DNA of 64,000 bases from Rhodococcus ruber (GTDB taxonomy: Bacteria; Actinomycetota; Actinomycetes; Mycobacteriales; Mycobacteriaceae): the NCBI RefSeq assembly GCF_027270735.1, contig NZ_JAPWIJ010000002.1, positions 186,001 to 250,000 of the forward strand, written 5' to 3'. Positions 7,943 to 16,692 of the stretch are shown here, piece by piece (the first letter of the stretch is position 1; each line of letters starts with the position of its first letter). Made by a program: the position numbers and the translations under genes. The notes under the pieces are model-generated. The model had not been told where the DNA came from. It saw only the letters and a program-made list of their open reading frames with translations, and did no database searches.

Positions 7943-8518
7943 TCAGGCCTTACCGACGATCGCGACGATCAACTCCGCCAACTCCCCGGTTGCCTCTTCG
8001 GGAGCGAGCGCACCCGATACAGCCGCATGAGACAGCGCGTCCGCGGCACCGAAGATGGCGGTGAGGGAGGGCGCAGACAGGCCGGCTGGGGCGGTGAACG
8101 GCTGCAGGATTTCTCGACAGCGTTCGGAATAAGCGTGTTCGGCGGTGCGCTTGACCTTTTCGAGTTCGGGTGAACCTTCCAGCGCGGCAAGCACTCCTGT
8201 CAGTTCACGCCCCTGTGCCAATGCGCAGCCCACGTAGGAATCGGCGATGGCATTCGCGCGTCCGTCCAAGGTCGCGGGCGCAGTGTCGAGAGATGCCTCG
8301 AGCATCGCGGCCTGCCTACCGTCGAATTCGGTGAACAGCGCGGCGAGCAGTTCGGCACGGGATCCGAAGTGGCTGTACACCACCGGCTTTGCGACGCCGG
8401 CGTGTTCGGCGAGCCGGCCCAGCGTCAGGGCGTCGGCCCCCTCGGCCCGGACGAGAGCCCACGAGACCTCGACCAGTTGGTCGTACCTGTCCGATCGGGA
8501 CAGTCTCGTGCGTGCCAT
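7943..8518 (-). CDS. TetR-family transcriptional regulator
   Basis: The 191-residue protein has an N-terminal helix-turn-helix (residues about 10-56; Leu-Thr-Leu-Gly-Arg-Leu-Ala-Glu-His-Ala-Gly-Val then Val-Val-Tyr-Ser-His-Phe-Gly-Ser) and an Ala-rich all-helical C-terminal ligand domain. It is divergent from the oxidoreductase at 8597 with only 78 bases between the start codons, the usual arrangement for a local repressor of that gene. The ligand is probably the substrate, or a related quinone or electrophile (inference). Confidence 0.9.
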   Translation of the reverse strand: MARTRLSRSDRYDQLVEVSWALVRAEGADALTLGRLAEHAGVAKPVVYSHFGSRAELLAALFTEFDGRQAAMLEASLDTAPATLDGRANAIADSYVGCALAQGRELTGVLAALEGSPELEKVKRTAEHAYSERCREILQPFTAPAGLSAPSLTAIFGAADALSHAAVSGALAPEEATGELAELIVAIVGKA

Positions 8519-8546
8519 CGCGGACCTCCTTGCGCTATATACGAAT

Positions 8547-8557
8547 AGTAACCTACT
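8547..8557. promoter_or_regulatory. Possible TetR operator between regulator and oxidoreductase
   Basis: AGTA-ACC-TACT is a short inverted repeat in an AT-rich patch between the two divergent start codons, embedded in TATACGAATAGTAACC. Position fits an operator controlling both genes; the motif is short, so this is tentative. Confidence 0.35.
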
Positions 8558-8596
8558 CTTGGTACATAGCCGTTCGCCTCAACGAAAGAGCCAGCC

Positions 8597-9253
8597 ATGA
8601 CCGCACTCGTCGTAGTCTCCCATTCCGATCCCGACTCGCTCACCCACTCCGTCTCAAGATCCATTTCGGACGCGATCCGCACCTCGGGCGGCATTGTCGA
8701 GACGGCCGACCTCGCCGCCGAGAACTTCGATCCCCGATTTGCTATCGACGATCTGAATCTGTACCGCGGCAACGGAACCCCGCCGGCCGATGTCCTCGCC
8801 GAACAGCAGCGAATCGACCGCGCAGACCATCTGATTCTCGCCTTCCCGATGTACTGGTGGTCGATGCCCGCGCTGCTGAAAGGGTGGATCGATCGTGTCT
8901 TCGTCAGCGGATGGGCGTACGAGTACAACCCGGGAGTCGAGTTCGTCAAGAAGCTGGACCGACTCGTCGTCCACCTCGTAGTGATTGCGGGCGACGAGGC
9001 CGAGAGCTTCGAACGCCATGGCGTGTACGACGCGTTCCGGACACAGATTGAGCGCGGCATCGTCGAATACTGCGGGGCGACGGTCGGTTCGACGACATTC
9101 GTGTACGAGTCGGATTCCAGACCTCGCGAGGACCTCGCTGTCGAAATCAGCGAGATCGGCATTGCCGTTGCCGCGCGCGTGCAGGATCAGCCGTCTCACT
9201 CAGGTGCACGCAATACAGCACCGACCTACTCGAATTCACATGCGACGGTGTAG
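8597..9253 (+). CDS. Flavodoxin-like NAD(P)H-dependent oxidoreductase (MdaB/KefF type)
   Basis: The 218-residue protein belongs to the flavodoxin_2 family: an N-terminal beta strand with Ser-His-Ser-Asp-Pro-Asp-Ser-Leu-Thr-His-Ser (FMN/FAD phosphate loop), Pro-Met-Tyr-Trp-Trp-Ser-Met-Pro-Ala-Leu-Leu-Lys-Gly-Trp-Ile-Asp-Arg-Val-Phe in the middle, and an open C-terminus. Such enzymes reduce quinones and electrophiles by two electrons. The start is the ATG at 8597 shortly after the divergent promoter. It is probably repressed by the adjacent TetR. A paralogue with its own context is at 59231-59998. Confidence 0.88.
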   Translation: MTALVVVSHSDPDSLTHSVSRSISDAIRTSGGIVETADLAAENFDPRFAIDDLNLYRGNGTPPADVLAEQQRIDRADHLILAFPMYWWSMPALLKGWIDRVFVSGWAYEYNPGVEFVKKLDRLVVHLVVIAGDEAESFERHGVYDAFRTQIERGIVEYCGATVGSTTFVYESDSRPREDLAVEISEIGIAVAARVQDQPSHSGARNTAPTYSNSHATV

Positions 9254-9280
9254 AAATCGCGGCGAGTAGTCGCCTTCCAC

Positions 9281-9922
9281 TCAGTCGAGTCGCGCTGCCA
9301 CCGCGGCAAGGTCGGCCACCGACCCATCGGAGATCGTGCGGATGTGTTCGGTGATCGAGTCGATGGGCCAGTTCCACCAGGCGATGTCCAGCAGGGTCTG
9401 GATCTCGTCCGCTGTGAAGCGCTCTCGGAGCACACGTGCGGGGTTGCCACCGACGACGGCATAGTCCGGAACATCCTTGGTGACAACGGCTTCGGTCGAG
9501 ATCACAGCCCCGTGTCCGATCCGCACACCCGGCATCACCGTGACGTTGCCGCCGATCCAGACATCGTTGCCCACCACCGTGTCTCCCCGCGACGGCAGAT
9601 CGGACACCAGATCCGAGTGCTCGGCCCAGGCACCACCCATGATGGGAAAGGGATAGGTGGACACACCGTTCATTCGGTGGTTGGCCCCGTTCATGATGAA
9701 CGTGACCCCGGTGGCCAAGGCGCAGAACTTCCCGATCACCAGACGATCGGGTCCGTAGTGATGCAACACGTTTCGAGTCGCGAATCGATCGGCGAACTCT
9801 GGATCGTCGTAGTACGTGTACTCGCCGATGTCGATGAGCGGGCTGGACACCAGCGGCTTCAACAGCACCACCCTCGGCTGCCCGGGAATGGGGTGCAGGT
9901 TCGATGCGTCAGGAGCGGTCAT
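9281..9922 (-). CDS. CatB/Vat-type hexapeptide acetyltransferase
   Basis: A 213-residue left-handed beta-helix protein of the xenobiotic acetyltransferase group (CatB/Vat-like). Seen in the sequence: Gly-Glu-Tyr-Thr-Tyr-Tyr, the Asn-His-Arg-Met loop that holds the catalytic His in Vat/CatB, [16 protein letters not shown], and Val-Val-Gly-Gly-Asn-Pro-Ala-Arg. It transfers acetyl from acetyl-CoA to a hydroxyl acceptor. Family members inactivate chloramphenicol or streptogramins, but many chromosomal ones have unknown natural substrates, so resistance should not be assumed. Confidence 0.88.
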   Translation of the reverse strand: MTAPDASNLHPIPGQPRVVLLKPLVSSPLIDIGEYTYYDDPEFADRFATRNVLHHYGPDRLVIGKFCALATGVTFIMNGANHRMNGVSTYPFPIMGGAWAEHSDLVSDLPSRGDTVVGNDVWIGGNVTVMPGVRIGHGAVISTEAVVTKDVPDYAVVGGNPARVLRERFTADEIQTLLDIAWWNWPIDSITEHIRTISDGSVADLAAVAARLD

Positions 9923-9950
9923 GCTTCGACACTAACCAGGTATCGACCGG

Positions 9951-10370
9951 TCAGGCGGGAGTCAACCGGAAGATCGGGAACCGTCGCCCCTCGGCCGTCT
10001 CGACGTACTTCGCGAAGCCCTCGGACGCGTCCAAGAATTTCTGCCAGTTCGTGTCCCACTCGTCGTCGGGGATTTCCGACACGGCCACCGAGATGGTCTG
10101 GACGGCATCGTCTCCGGGAATCTCGACGTCGATGGCGGGGTGGGCACGGAGGTTGTGCACCCAAGCAGGATCTTTGGGTGAGCCTGCTGCCGATCCGACG
10201 ATCAGCCAGCTTCCGTTCTCCGGGATTGCCATCAATGGGTTCAGCCGAACCTCGCCGCTCTTGGCACCTATGGAGTGCAGAACGACGAGCGCATCGCCGA
10301 AGCCCGCCGTCGACACATGCCCGCCGTTACTACGGAACTCGTCGATGATCATCTGGTTGAAGTCGGCCAT
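9951..10370 (-). CDS. Deazaflavin (F420)-dependent nitroreductase family protein
   Basis: A 139-residue protein from the ATG ending at 10370. It matches the Ddn-like split-barrel family: Leu-Val-Val-Leu-His-Ser-Ile-Gly-Ala-Lys-Ser-Gly-Glu-Val-Arg, Gly-Ser-Trp-Leu-Ile-Val-Gly-Ser-Ala-Ala-Gly, and Pro-Ala-Trp-Val-His-Asn-Leu-Arg-Ala-His-Pro. Family members use reduced F420 (some use flavins or fatty acids) to reduce quinones and nitro compounds and are typical of mycobacteria, Nocardia and Rhodococcus. It is divergent from the siderophore importer. The extra 24 residues of the longer frame are basic and unlike the family. Confidence 0.88.
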   Translation of the reverse strand: MADFNQMIIDEFRSNGGHVSTAGFGDALVVLHSIGAKSGEVRLNPLMAIPENGSWLIVGSAAGSPKDPAWVHNLRAHPAIDVEIPGDDAVQTISVAVSEIPDDEWDTNWQKFLDASEGFAKYVETAEGRRFPIFRLTPA

Positions 10371-10440
10371 ACGACGAGTATGACGCCCGTCCCGTCGTTT
10401 CGGACCTGATCGCATCCGACGATTTCCATCGACGCGGCTC

Positions 10441-10459
10441 AAAGGTTAGCCTGTGCTCA
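10441..10459 (+). promoter_or_regulatory. Probable IdeR/DtxR iron box before the siderophore importer
   Basis: AAAGGTTAGCCTGTGCTCA agrees at 12 of 19 positions with the DtxR/IdeR consensus TTAGGTTAGGCTAACCTAA, including the intact AGGTTAG half. It lies about 80 bases upstream of the GTG start of a ferric-siderophore binding lipoprotein, as expected for iron-repressed uptake genes. Confidence 0.55.
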
Positions 10460-10536
10460 CACGTGCCACATGTACGTTGCGCCGTCGGGAACGCCCCGGC
10501 GGCTCATTGCTGTCTGAAGCAGAAGGACATCCTCGA

Positions 10537-11583
10537 GTGCTCAACGTTCGTCGCTGTGCCGCATCTCTTGCCGCCGCGGTTGCCCTGACCGGATCGCTGG
10601 TTGCGTGCGGTGCCTCCGAGGAGGTTCCCGACGTGATGTCGGACGCGACCGCCGGCGGAACGTCCTATCCATTGACTATCGACAACTGTGGAGAGTCGGT
10701 GACGTTCGAGTCGGCGCCGCAGCGGGTGGTGTCGCTGGACCAGAACTCCACCGAGATTCTTCTCTCGCTCGGCGTACAGGATCGAATGGTGGGCACCGCA
10801 TCCTGGACGGATCCGGTGCGGGAGAACTTGGCCGAGGCGAACGCGTCGGTCCCCCGACTCGCCGACAACGCGCCCACCTACGAAGTCGTTCTCGATACCG
10901 AACCCGATTTCGTCACCGCATCGTTCGGACGCCATTTCGAGCAGGGCGGCATTGCAGAACGCTCACGATTCAGCGAAACCGGTGCAGCCACCTATCTTTC
11001 ACCGACGGACTGCGACGCCGGTCGCAGCGTCAACGGCGGCAACACCCGAACGACGCCGCTGACCATGGATTCGCTGTACCAGGAGATCACCGAACTCGCG
11101 GCGATCTTCGACGTCAACGAGCGCGGGGCCGAATTTGTCGAAGAATTGAAGACCCGCATGGCCGACGCCACCGCGCAAACCGCGAACGCCGACGTGTCCG
11201 TCGCCTTCTGGTTCGCAGACACCAAGAGCCCGTACGTCGCCGGAGGGCGGGGATCGGCCGATCTGCTCGCACGCACGGTCGGTATGTCGAACGTATTCGC
11301 CGATACCGACGACGACTGGCCCGCCGTCGGGTGGGAGACCATGGTGGACAGGGATCCGACCGTCCTCGTGTTGGGCGATTTGGCCCGCAATCGCTTCCCC
11401 GGTGACCTACTCGCCGACAAGATCGCGTTCCTCGAGTCCGACCCCGTCACCAGCACGATGGCCGCCGTCCGCGACAAGCGCTACATCTCGCTGCACGGCG
11501 CAGAGATGAACCCGTCGATTCGGGCAGTCGACGGTGTCGAGAAGGTGTCGGCCGGCCTGCGCGATCTGGGGCTGTCGTCCTGA
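10537..11583 (+). CDS. Ferric-siderophore ABC importer, substrate-binding lipoprotein
   Basis: 348 residues from a GTG preceded by AGAAGGA at good spacing; the longer frame from 10453 has no ribosome binding site and would put 28 residues before the signal. The signal peptide ends in a lipobox (Leu-Val-Ala-Cys). The mature part is a helical-backbone class III binding protein: Gln-Arg-Val-Val-Ser-Leu-Asp-Gln-Asn-Ser-Thr-Glu-Ile-Leu-Leu-Ser-Leu-Gly marks the first lobe and a Val-Gly-Trp-Glu-Thr-Met/Asp-Pro-Thr-Val-Leu-Val-Leu segment the second. It delivers an iron chelate (or a cobalamin-like ligand) to the permease encoded next. Operon with the permease and ATPase genes. Confidence 0.88.
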   Translation: MLNVRRCAASLAAAVALTGSLVACGASEEVPDVMSDATAGGTSYPLTIDNCGESVTFESAPQRVVSLDQNSTEILLSLGVQDRMVGTASWTDPVRENLAEANASVPRLADNAPTYEVVLDTEPDFVTASFGRHFEQGGIAERSRFSETGAATYLSPTDCDAGRSVNGGNTRTTPLTMDSLYQEITELAAIFDVNERGAEFVEELKTRMADATAQTANADVSVAFWFADTKSPYVAGGRGSADLLARTVGMSNVFADTDDDWPAVGWETMVDRDPTVLVLGDLARNRFPGDLLADKIAFLESDPVTSTMAAVRDKRYISLHGAEMNPSIRAVDGVEKVSAGLRDLGLSS

Positions 11584-11648
11584 TCACCACCGCTGTCCGC
11601 CGCCCTGCAGTCGATCGCTCACCTGCATCCCGTCATCTGTGGCGGTGG

Positions 11649-12647
11649 GTGCTGGCGGCGGTCGCTGGAATCGCACTGTGCGTGGTCTCGATTTTCGTCG
11701 CGATCACCTTGGGGCCGGCGAACATTTCGCTGGTCAACGTTCGCGATGTGGTGCTCAACCATCTCGGCGTCACCGATGTGCCGGTGAAGGTGTCCAAGAA
11801 CGCGATCGTCTGGGAGGAGCGGCTCCCTCGAGCACTCGTCGCTGCGGCCAGTGGCGTCGGACTCGGCATCTGCGGCGTCATCATGCAGTCGCTTCTACGC
11901 AACCCGCTGGCGGACCCGTTCGTTCTCGGGGTGTCATCCGGAGCGTCGACCGGTGCAGTTGTGGTCGGGGTTCTCGGCATCGGAGGAGCCGCACTCGGCC
12001 TGTCCGGCGGGGCGTTCATCGGCGCACTCGTCGCGTTCGGCCTGGTGCTGTTCCTCGCCCGCATGTCCGGCAGCGGAAACGACCGCGTGATCCTCGCCGG
12101 TGTCGCGACCACTCAATTGTTCTCGGCGCTCACATCTTTCGTGATCTTCGCGTTTGCCGACTCCGACGAGACCCGCGGCGTGATGTTCTGGCTCCTCGGT
12201 TCGTTCGAGGGTGTTCGGTGGGACGACGTCGTGCTGTGTGTGGCCGTGGCCGGCATCGGAGCAGTGGTGTGCTGCTACTACGCGTATGTGCTCGACGCGT
12301 TCGCGTTCGGTGACTCCGTGGCGTCCTCGTTGGGCTTCGATGTCGCGAAGGTACGCATGGCGCTGCTCGTCGGTACCGCCCTGATCACCGCGACGTTGGT
12401 CAGCGTCGCCGGCGCGATCGGATTCGTCGGCCTCATTCTCCCGCACGCGGCACGACTCCTGGTGGGGCCCAACCACAGCCGCCTCGTGCCGGCGACAGCG
12501 ATCATCGGTGCCGTCTTCATGGTGTGGGTCGACGCCGTGTCCCGAGTCGCGTTCGCTCCTACCCCACTTCCGGTAGGAGTCGGAACGGCACTGGTCGGCG
12601 TCCCGGCCTTCATCGCGATCATGGCTCGCAGGAGGGGAATTCGATGA
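11649..12647 (+). CDS. FecCD-type permease of the siderophore ABC importer
   Basis: An about ten-helix BtuC/FecCD permease. Visible motifs are Leu-Pro-Arg-Ala-Leu-Val-Ala, Gly-Val-Ile-Met-Gln-Ser-Leu-Leu-Arg-Asn-Pro-Leu-Ala-Asp-Pro, Gly-Ser-Phe-Glu-Gly, and near the end Gly-Phe-Val-Gly-Leu-Ile-Leu-Pro-His-Ala-Ala-Arg, the coupling region facing the ATPase. The only usual start is GTG at 11649 (332 residues), with a poor ribosome binding site and just before the first helix. The frame is open back to the stop of the binding-protein gene, where a CTG at 11580-11582 overlaps that stop and has GGGG eight bases upstream; a coupled CTG start giving a 355-residue protein is plausible. One permease gene only, so a homodimer is expected. 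Confidence 0.85.
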   Translation: MLAAVAGIALCVVSIFVAITLGPANISLVNVRDVVLNHLGVTDVPVKVSKNAIVWEERLPRALVAAASGVGLGICGVIMQSLLRNPLADPFVLGVSSGASTGAVVVGVLGIGGAALGLSGGAFIGALVAFGLVLFLARMSGSGNDRVILAGVATTQLFSALTSFVIFAFADSDETRGVMFWLLGSFEGVRWDDVVLCVAVAGIGAVVCCYYAYVLDAFAFGDSVASSLGFDVAKVRMALLVGTALITATLVSVAGAIGFVGLILPHAARLLVGPNHSRLVPATAIIGAVFMVWVDAVSRVAFAPTPLPVGVGTALVGVPAFIAIMARRRGIR

Positions 12648-13423
12648 CACTCCATGCGTCGAACGTGTCGTGGAAGCGCGGCGGAGTCCTGGTCGTCGAC
12701 GGCGTGACCGTGCATCCACGGCCCGGACGAATGGTGGGCCTGTTGGGCCCCAACGGTTCCGGCAAGTCCTCGCTGCTGCATCTGCTGGCCGGGGCCGCGA
12801 CACCCACCTCGGGTGTCGTCGAGCTCGACGGAGCCGAGCTCGGTTCGCTCAAACGCAAACACATCGCCCGCGCCATCGCAGTAGTCGGTCAGCATGCCCA
12901 CACGGATATCGATGTGACGGTCCGTGACGTCGTGCGACTCGGTCGAATTCCGCACCGCGGACCGTTCGGCGGAAGCGACCTGGACGACGACACAGTGGAC
13001 GATGCGCTGGCGCAGACCGGGCTCAGCGACAAGGCAGATCGATTGTGGCGCACACTGTCCGGCGGCGAACAGCAGCGGGCACACATCGCCCGGGCTCTGT
13101 CCCAGCAGCCCCGCGAGATGTTGCTGGACGAACCGACCAACCACCTCGACATCCATCACCAGCTCGAGTTGTTGGCGCTTGTCGCACGCCTGCCGATCAC
13201 CAGCATCGTCGCCCTCCACGACCTGAACCTGGCGGCAATGTTCTGCGACGAGCTGCTGGTACTCAAAGACGGAAAGGTCGTCGCAGGGGGTACCCCTGCG
13301 GACGTACTGACCGAGGACTTGATCGCCGAGGTATACGAGGTGCGGGCGAAGGTGTCGGTCGACGACGGGCGAGTCCACATTCGATTCGACGCGGCGGCGA
13401 TGCCCGAGGTCGTTCGCCGCTAA
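12644..13423 (+). CDS. ATPase of the siderophore ABC importer (FecE-like)
   Basis: 259 residues, starting at the ATG that overlaps the permease stop (ATGA) with AGGAGGGG upstream. Walker A Gly-Pro-Asn-Gly-Ser-Gly-Lys-Ser-Ser, signature Leu-Ser-Gly-Gly-Glu-Gln-Gln-Arg, Walker B Leu-Leu-Asp-Glu-Pro-Thr-Asn-His-Leu-Asp and the switch His in Ala-Leu-His-Asp-Leu-Asn are all intact. It powers import of the ferric chelate by the two preceding gene products. The SelO gene follows after 9 bases, so it may be read from the same transcript. Confidence 0.93.
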   Translation: MTLHASNVSWKRGGVLVVDGVTVHPRPGRMVGLLGPNGSGKSSLLHLLAGAATPTSGVVELDGAELGSLKRKHIARAIAVVGQHAHTDIDVTVRDVVRLGRIPHRGPFGGSDLDDDTVDDALAQTGLSDKADRLWRTLSGGEQQRAHIARALSQQPREMLLDEPTNHLDIHHQLELLALVARLPITSIVALHDLNLAAMFCDELLVLKDGKVVAGGTPADVLTEDLIAEVYEVRAKVSVDDGRVHIRFDAAAMPEVVRR

Positions 13424-13432
13424 CCTCGAAGT

Positions 13433-14941
13433 ATGAGTGGACCCGCGAACGACCCAGCAGTCTCGACCACGGACCTGCCCGCATTCGGGTTCGAGTCGAC
13501 CTTGGTCGACGAGGTTCCCGGCGTAACGGTGCCGTGGCAGGGTGCCCACGCACCGGACCCTCGGGTGGTCATTCTCAACGACGACCTGGCCCGGTCACTT
13601 GCACTCGACCTAACGTCGGTGCGCAGTCCGGAGGGGGCAGGCGTGCTGTCCGGGTCGATTCCCCCGGCCGATGCGGCCACCGTCGCGATGGCGTACGCCG
13701 GCCACCAGTTCGGCAATTTCGTACCGTTGTTGGGTGACGGCCGCGCACTGCTGCTCGGCGAGCTCCACGACGATCGCGGCCGCCGAGTAGATCTTCATCT
13801 CAAAGGGTCCGGCGCTACTCCGTTCTCGCGTGGCGGTGACGGGCGTGCGGTAGTGGGAGCGATGCTGCGCGAATACCTGATCAGCGAGGCCATGCACGCA
13901 CTGAACATTCCCACCACACGCTCACTCGCCGTCGTCACGACCGGCGAGCAGGTAATGCGAGAAGGAGGTCCGCAACCTGGGGCAGTGCTTGCCCGGGTTG
14001 CGGTTAGCCACCTGCGGGTTGGGACTTTCGAGTTCGCCGCCCGTCGCGAGGGGCTCACGCAGCCCCTGGCGGACTACGCGATCGCTCGCCACTACCCGGA
14101 ATTCGTCGGGCACGCACCCGAGGACCGCTACCTCGCCTTCTTCGAGGCCGTCGTGGAGGCTCAGGCGTCCCTGGCGGCCCGGTGGATGTCCGTCGGATTC
14201 GTGCACGGTGTCATGAACACCGACAACACGACTATCTCCGGCGAGACCATCGACTACGGGCCGTGCGCGTTTCTCGACTCCTACGATCCGGCGACTGTGT
14301 TCAGCTCCATCGACCACGGCGGACGCTACGCCTACGGAAATCAACCTGCGATTCTCGGATGGAATCTGGCACGATTCGGCGAAACACTGCTGCCACTGGT
14401 GAATTCGACGCCCGACACTGCCATCACAGCTCTCACGGCAGTCCTCGACACCTTCGGGGATCGGTACCGACAGCACTACTCTGCCGTGATGGCCCGCAAG
14501 CTCGGACTGGGGAGCGATGCCGTGGACGTCGAGCTCGTCGACGATCTTCACCGGCTGCTCACCGATCACCGTGCCGACTGGACCCTCACCTTCCGCGCTC
14601 TCGCCGAGAACCTGCGAGGGAACTCGGCTCCGTTCGACTCCCTTGTTCCACCCGACGCGTCCGCGAACTGGCTCGAGCGTTGGCGCACTGCGGTTTCGGT
14701 TGACAGACAAAATCTTTCGTCGGTAGCCGACGGTATGGACAGCGTCAACCCGGTATACATTCCTCGCAACCACCTGGTCGACGCTGCCCTACGGGCCGCA
14801 ACCGACGGCGATCTCGAACCTTTCGAGCGTTTGCTCGAGGCCGTCACGTCGCCGTTCGATCGACGCGACGACCGGTCGGACTACGCTCTGCCTGCGCCCG
14901 AGAACTTCAGTGCGGGCTTTCAGACCTTCTGCGGTACCTGA
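13433..14941 (+). CDS. selO: SelO/YdiU pseudokinase, protein AMP transferase
   Basis: A 502-residue protein with the SelO hallmarks: Gly-His-Gln-Phe-Gly-Asn-Phe at 90-96, Lys-Gly-Ser-Gly-Ala-Thr-Pro-Phe-Ser-Arg at 124-133, His-Gly-Val-Met-Asn-Thr-Asp-Asn near 256-263 and Asp-Tyr-Gly-Pro-Cys-Ala-Phe at about 274. The family binds ATP in flipped orientation and transfers AMP to Ser, Thr or Tyr of target proteins, linked to redox stress. Mammalian forms have selenocysteine at the third-last position; here the end is Phe-Cys-Gly-Thr with an ordinary Cys in that place. It follows the iron importer ATPase by 9 bases and runs convergently into the VOC gene with a 10-base gap. Confidence 0.93.
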   Translation: MSGPANDPAVSTTDLPAFGFESTLVDEVPGVTVPWQGAHAPDPRVVILNDDLARSLALDLTSVRSPEGAGVLSGSIPPADAATVAMAYAGHQFGNFVPLLGDGRALLLGELHDDRGRRVDLHLKGSGATPFSRGGDGRAVVGAMLREYLISEAMHALNIPTTRSLAVVTTGEQVMREGGPQPGAVLARVAVSHLRVGTFEFAARREGLTQPLADYAIARHYPEFVGHAPEDRYLAFFEAVVEAQASLAARWMSVGFVHGVMNTDNTTISGETIDYGPCAFLDSYDPATVFSSIDHGGRYAYGNQPAILGWNLARFGETLLPLVNSTPDTAITALTAVLDTFGDRYRQHYSAVMARKLGLGSDAVDVELVDDLHRLLTDHRADWTLTFRALAENLRGNSAPFDSLVPPDASANWLERWRTAVSVDRQNLSSVADGMDSVNPVYIPRNHLVDAALRAATDGDLEPFERLLEAVTSPFDRRDDRSDYALPAPENFSAGFQTFCGT

Positions 14942-14951
14942 AGATCGATCG

Positions 14952-15398
14952 TCACTGCGGGGGCTCCATGAATTCGATCGTCTCTCCGTGTGGACCCAAC
15001 GCATACATCACGCGGGTGCCCACCCTTGCCCCGCCGGCAATAGGTTGAGGAGTTCCCTGCGCCGTCCACCCGAAGTCCGCGATTCGTGTCAGGACCGCGT
15101 CGATGTTGTCGACCTCGAAGGCAAGATGGGCGAAACCAGGATCGTGGGGTCGAGAGTATCCCTGCTCTCCCTGGACGTTGCGATATTCCAGCAGTTCGAT
15201 CGTCTGACCCGCAACGGATACCACCGCCAGCCGGACTGCAGCCCCGTGCGCTCCGGTGACCTCTCCGAGAAACTCTCCACCCATCTCACCGGTGCGTTCG
15301 AGGACCGCGCCGAGTCCATCGATCCAGAACCGAAGGGCGTCATCGAGGGAACCGACGGCGAAGCCGACGTGGTCGGAGCGAAGGATTCTGAACGACAT
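14952..15398 (-). CDS. VOC-family protein, methylmalonyl-CoA epimerase-like
   Basis: The 148-residue protein contains two glyoxalase/VOC half-barrels. His10 in Ser-Asp-His-Val-Gly-Phe-Ala-Val, Glu in Ile-Glu-Leu-Leu-Glu-Tyr, His in Phe-Ala-His-Leu-Ala-Phe-Glu-Val and the C-terminal Glu in Thr-Ile-Glu-Phe-Met-Glu form the usual metal site. The pattern Asp-Asp-Ala-Leu-Arg-Phe-Trp and Gly-Gly-Glu-Phe-Leu resembles epimerase/dioxygenase-like members. It is 24 bases downstream of an acyl-CoA dehydrogenase gene on the same strand, which supports a role in acyl-CoA metabolism, though the substrate is not determinable. Confidence 0.8.
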   Translation of the reverse strand: MSFRILRSDHVGFAVGSLDDALRFWIDGLGAVLERTGEMGGEFLGEVTGAHGAAVRLAVVSVAGQTIELLEYRNVQGEQGYSRPHDPGFAHLAFEVDNIDAVLTRIADFGWTAQGTPQPIAGGARVGTRVMYALGPHGETIEFMEPPQ

Positions 15399-15422
15399 GC
15401 CAGGAGCCTACGCCCGGCATGT

Positions 15423-16601
15423 TCACGAGTTGCGCTTCTGTTCGGCTCTGATCAGTCCGCCGCCGACGATCAACCGCTGAATCTCGCTGGTGCCCTCGTA
15501 CAGCCGCAGCAGTCGTACGTCCCGGTAGATGCGTTCGACCGGGACCTCACGCATGTATCCGGCACCGCCGTGGATCTGGACGGCGAGATCGGCGACCTTA
15601 CCCACCATTTCGGTGCAGAACAGCTTCACCGCGGACGGCGCGATCCGTCGATCGGTCTCCTGCACCCACGCCCGCGCAGCCTCTCGAACCATCGCTCGGC
15701 CCGCCATCACACCGACCTGCTGATCGGCGATCATCGCCTGCACCAACTGAAAGTTTCCGATCGGCTCACCGCCCTGAGTGGATGCCGCAGCGTGGGAGAC
15801 CGACTCGTCCAAGGCACGCTGCGCCTGCCCGACGGCCAACGCCGCGATGTGCACCCGCCCCCGCGCCAGCGACGTCATCGCCGCCTTGTACCCGATGTCG
15901 CCGTTCCCGCCGACCAACGCATCGGCCTCGATCCGCACGTCGGTGAAGTTCACATCGGCGGTGCCGGAACCCTGCTGCCCCATTTTCGCATCCTTGACGC
16001 CCACCTCGATCCCGGCTGTCTCGGCAGGAACCAGAAATACCGCAATGCCGTTGCCGCGCTGCGGTTTCGGATCCAACTTGGCGAACACGACGAACATGTT
16101 CGCGATCGGAGCATTGGTGATGTAACGCTTGCTGCCGTTGATGACCCACCCGGTGCCGTCGACCTTCGCCGTCGTCTTCAGGCCCGCCGGATTCGATCCA
16201 GCCCCATCCTCGGTCAGCGCGAAGGACGCGACGATATCGCCGGTTGCCATGCCCGGCAACCACTTCGACTTCTGCTCCTCGGTACCGAAGCCCACGAGCA
16301 CCTGACCGGCGATCCCGTTGTTGGTGCCGAACATCGATCGCAGCGACAACGAGGTGTACCCGAGTTCCATCGCGAACTCCACATCCTGGATCAGGTTCAG
16401 ACCCAACCCGCCCCACTCCTGCGGAATCGCGTAGCCGAACAGTCCCATGTCCGCGGACTGCTTCCGCAGATCATCCGGAATCGAATCGGTGTTCATGATC
16501 TCGAGCTCCCGCGGCACAACACGCGACCGAACGAACTGAGAGATCTGCTTCAACACGTCCGCAAAAACATCATCCGGTACATCGGGATTCAGCGTATCCA
16601 T
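15423..16601 (-). CDS. Acyl-CoA dehydrogenase
   Basis: The 392-residue FAD enzyme oxidises acyl-CoA to enoyl-CoA. Family signatures seen: Phe-Ala-Leu-Thr-Glu-Asp-Gly-Ala-Gly-Ser-Asn-Pro (FAD loop), Lys-Arg-Tyr-Ile-Thr-Asn-Ala, Gln-Ile-His-Gly-Gly-Ala-Gly-Tyr-Met, and Leu-Tyr-Glu-Gly-Thr-Ser-Glu-Ile-Gln, whose first Glu aligns with the catalytic base of medium-chain enzymes. Length is normal for the short/medium-chain class. The ATG ending at 16601 gives the usual N-terminus. It lies upstream of the VOC gene. A palindromic repeat element sits in the gap behind it. Confidence 0.93.
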   Translation of the reverse strand: MDTLNPDVPDDVFADVLKQISQFVRSRVVPRELEIMNTDSIPDDLRKQSADMGLFGYAIPQEWGGLGLNLIQDVEFAMELGYTSLSLRSMFGTNNGIAGQVLVGFGTEEQKSKWLPGMATGDIVASFALTEDGAGSNPAGLKTTAKVDGTGWVINGSKRYITNAPIANMFVVFAKLDPKPQRGNGIAVFLVPAETAGIEVGVKDAKMGQQGSGTADVNFTDVRIEADALVGGNGDIGYKAAMTSLARGRVHIAALAVGQAQRALDESVSHAAASTQGGEPIGNFQLVQAMIADQQVGVMAGRAMVREAARAWVQETDRRIAPSAVKLFCTEMVGKVADLAVQIHGGAGYMREVPVERIYRDVRLLRLYEGTSEIQRLIVGGGLIRAEQKRNS

Positions 16602-16692
16602 GGCACCACTATCGGCCAGCGCATCGCCTTTCGTCCACTACACGATTTCCGGAAATCAGCACCCTCCCGTCGCGCTCGCAGGGCCCGCACAT

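Noticed and set aside
9281..9922. Antibiotic resistance gene (chloramphenicol or streptogramin acetyltransferase)
   Set aside because: The protein is in the CatB/Vat fold family, but chromosomal homologues often have other acceptors and nothing in the context supports a resistance role.
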